From contig JAKAXG010000219.1 of the NCBI GenBank assembly GCA_021827225.1, forward strand, positions 1-7,118: DNA of 7,118 nucleotides, read 5' to 3'. The notes beneath the pieces are model-generated. The model ran no database searches, was not told the origin of the DNA, and saw nothing but the letters and a program-made list of their open reading frames with translations. The position numbers and the translations under genes are program-made. Below are positions 6,312 through 7,118 of this stretch, piece after piece. The stretch is from Actinomycetes bacterium. Lineage in GTDB: Bacteria > Actinomycetota > Acidimicrobiia > Acidimicrobiales > Palsa-688. The first letter of the stretch is position 1. The number at the start of each line of letters is the position of its first letter.

Positions 6312-6321
6312 GCCCCTAAAT

Positions 6322-6353
6322 GGTCGTCTAAGAGAATAGCGTCTTGAACGACC
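6322..6353 (-). terminator. Possible terminator hairpin behind the exporter gene
   Basis: On the minus strand GGTCGT (6353-6348) pairs with ACGACC (6327-6322), and inside it AAGA (6345-6342) pairs with TCTT (6333-6330). The two helices are separated by one wobble and one mismatch, with an 8-nt loop. It begins 14 nt past the exporter stop codon and is followed only by ATTTAGG, a poor T-run. Actinomycete terminators often lack T-runs, so a terminator separating the exporter from the kinase unit is plausible but not proven. Confidence 0.4.
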
Positions 6354-6367
6354 GGTTTGCCATGGCT

Positions 6368-7118
6368 TCAGGCTCGGTCGAGCGCACTCACCGGGTCACC
6401 GTCGCGACCGGTGCCCCCGGCCGGGTCGCCGGTCGCGGCCTGTACCTGCTCGGCGGCCCGGCCCGGGATCAGGATCGACCCGGCCAGGGCGACCGCCGAC
6501 ACCACCGCCGCTACCGCGAAGGCCCGGGCGTAGCCGCTGGCCAGGGCGGCCCTGACCGGGTCGTGGTGGGCCGTGATCAGCGCCTGGGTGCGGTCGATGG
6601 CGATGGTGGCCAGCGCAGCCAGGCCCAGGGATCCTCCCATCTGGCGGGACGTGTTGAGGATTCCGGAGGCCAGCCCCGCCTCGGTCCGGTCGACGCCGGT
6701 CGTGGCCGCCGCGGCGAGTGGCGTGAACAGCACTCCGAGCGCCAGCGCCGTCAGGGACCCGGGAAGCAGCACTGAGGTCACGTAGGCAGAGTGGGCTCCT
6801 ATGAACGCCAGCCCGGCGAATCCGGCGGCTGCCAGGACCGTGCCGACCTGGATCAGGGGGCGGACGCCGGTGTGAGGTATGAGGCGGGAACTGGCCTGGG
6901 CGCCAATGATGATTATTACCGCCATCGGGAAAAATGCGAAACCGGTTTTGAGGGCCCCGTAGCCGAGCACATTCTGCAGGTACAGGGACAGGAAGTACCA
7001 CATTGAAAAGAACGCAGCGCCGACCAGGAACATGACGATGTTCGCCCCCGAAACGGAACGGGAACGGAAGATCCGGAATGGCACCAGGGGGGAGGCCGCC
7101 ACCTTGTACTCGATGATG
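6368..7118 (-). CDS. DHA2-type major facilitator exporter, 5' end cut by window edge
   Basis: The frame is open to the right edge; the first visible codons read IIEYKVAASPLVPFRIFRSR, so the GTG at 7102 is internal and not the true start. The visible 250 residues match the C-terminal half of a 14-helix drug:proton antiporter (EmrB/QacA family). They show the PLVPFRIFRSR loop, a helix ending in FLSLYLQNVLGY, then FFPMAVIIIIGAQ, and the SGILNTSRQMGGSLGLAAL motif typical of DHA2 exporters. About six hydrophobic segments are seen, fitting the last helices. The tail after GSILIPGRAAEQ is a short charged cytoplasmic stretch. It would export toxic organic compounds across the plasma membrane using the proton gradient; the substrate cannot be told. 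It is co-oriented with the kinase but separated by about 150 bp and a possible terminator, so it is probably a separate unit. An AT-richer patch (about 6900-6960) with several ATT, ATA and TTT codons stands out from the surrounding codon use. Confidence 0.92.
   Translation of the reverse strand, partial: IIEYKVAASPLVPFRIFRSRSVSGANIVMFLVGAAFFSMWYFLSLYLQNVLGYGALKTGFAFFPMAVIIIIGAQASSRLIPHTGVRPLIQVGTVLAAAGFAGLAFIGAHSAYVTSVLLPGSLTALALGVLFTPLAAAATTGVDRTEAGLASGILNTSRQMGGSLGLAALATIAIDRTQALITAHHDPVRAALASGYARAFAVAAVVSAVALAGSILIPGRAAEQVQAATGDPAGGTGRDGDPVSALDRA

Larger units (their letters stand above)
6215..6367 (-). other. Intergenic control region between exporter and kinase
   Basis: About 150 bp without a gene, clearly AT-richer than the flanks. 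From right to left it holds the exporter hairpin, the three TGTCYGGA elements, the CCCG-AAA-CGGG palindrome and the kinase ribosome binding site. It is the only sizeable gap in the window and the best candidate for the promoter of the kinase/regulator unit. Confidence 0.55.

Noticed and set aside
6344..6775. A 143-codon plus-strand frame starting in the intergenic region
   Set aside because: It is Gly/Arg/Gln-rich, antisense to the exporter, with no motif; it would start within the hairpin behind the exporter gene.
7100..7102. GTG at 7102 as the start of the exporter
   Set aside because: The frame stays open to the edge with family-like sequence, and a DHA2 exporter needs about twice the visible length.

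Overview
The window is very GC-rich DNA with GTG start codons and strong third-position GC. It carries a GAF-ANTAR regulator, a DUF35/thiolase-like pair and a DHA2-type exporter. Together these point to a high-GC actinomycete (Actinomycetota). The order or genus cannot be fixed from the sequence alone. All six supported genes lie on the minus strand, so transcription runs from the right edge of the window towards the left; the long plus-strand reading frames are GC-driven shadows.

Read in the direction of transcription, the window starts with the C-terminal half of a DHA2-family major facilitator exporter (7118 to 6368, cut by the window edge). A 144-153 bp AT-richer intergenic region follows. 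It holds a hairpin just behind the exporter gene, three copies of a TGTCYGGA-type element in alternating orientation, and a small CCCG-AAA-CGGG palindrome. Next is a two-gene signalling unit. The first gene encodes a membrane sensor histidine kinase with a double-Cache-like extracellular domain. The second, overlapping it by ATGA, encodes a large cytoplasmic response regulator with the order REC-PAS-GGDEF-EAL, whose catalytic and inhibitory-site residues for making and breaking cyclic di-GMP are almost all in place. A 9-bp GC hairpin sits in the last codons of the kinase, just ahead of the regulator's ribosome binding site.

After a 71 bp gap comes a GAF-ANTAR protein, a predicted RNA-binding antitermination regulator. 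After a further 87 bp gap comes a DUF35 zinc-ribbon/OB-fold protein, overlapped by GTGA with a thiolase-fold protein that runs off the left edge. The thiolase-like protein seems to lack the usual nucleophilic cysteine, as in Ltp2-type aldolases and other DUF35 partners.

The likely logic is that an extracellular signal reaches the kinase, which phosphorylates the REC domain and so changes cyclic di-GMP turnover. The co-oriented GAF-ANTAR gene may add a post-transcriptional layer. Whether it acts on the neighbouring DUF35/thiolase pair is only inference. I see no RNA genes, CRISPR arrays, insertion sequences or attachment sites. The families are all known; the less ordinary signals are the repeated operator-like element upstream of the kinase and the hairpin at the kinase/regulator junction.
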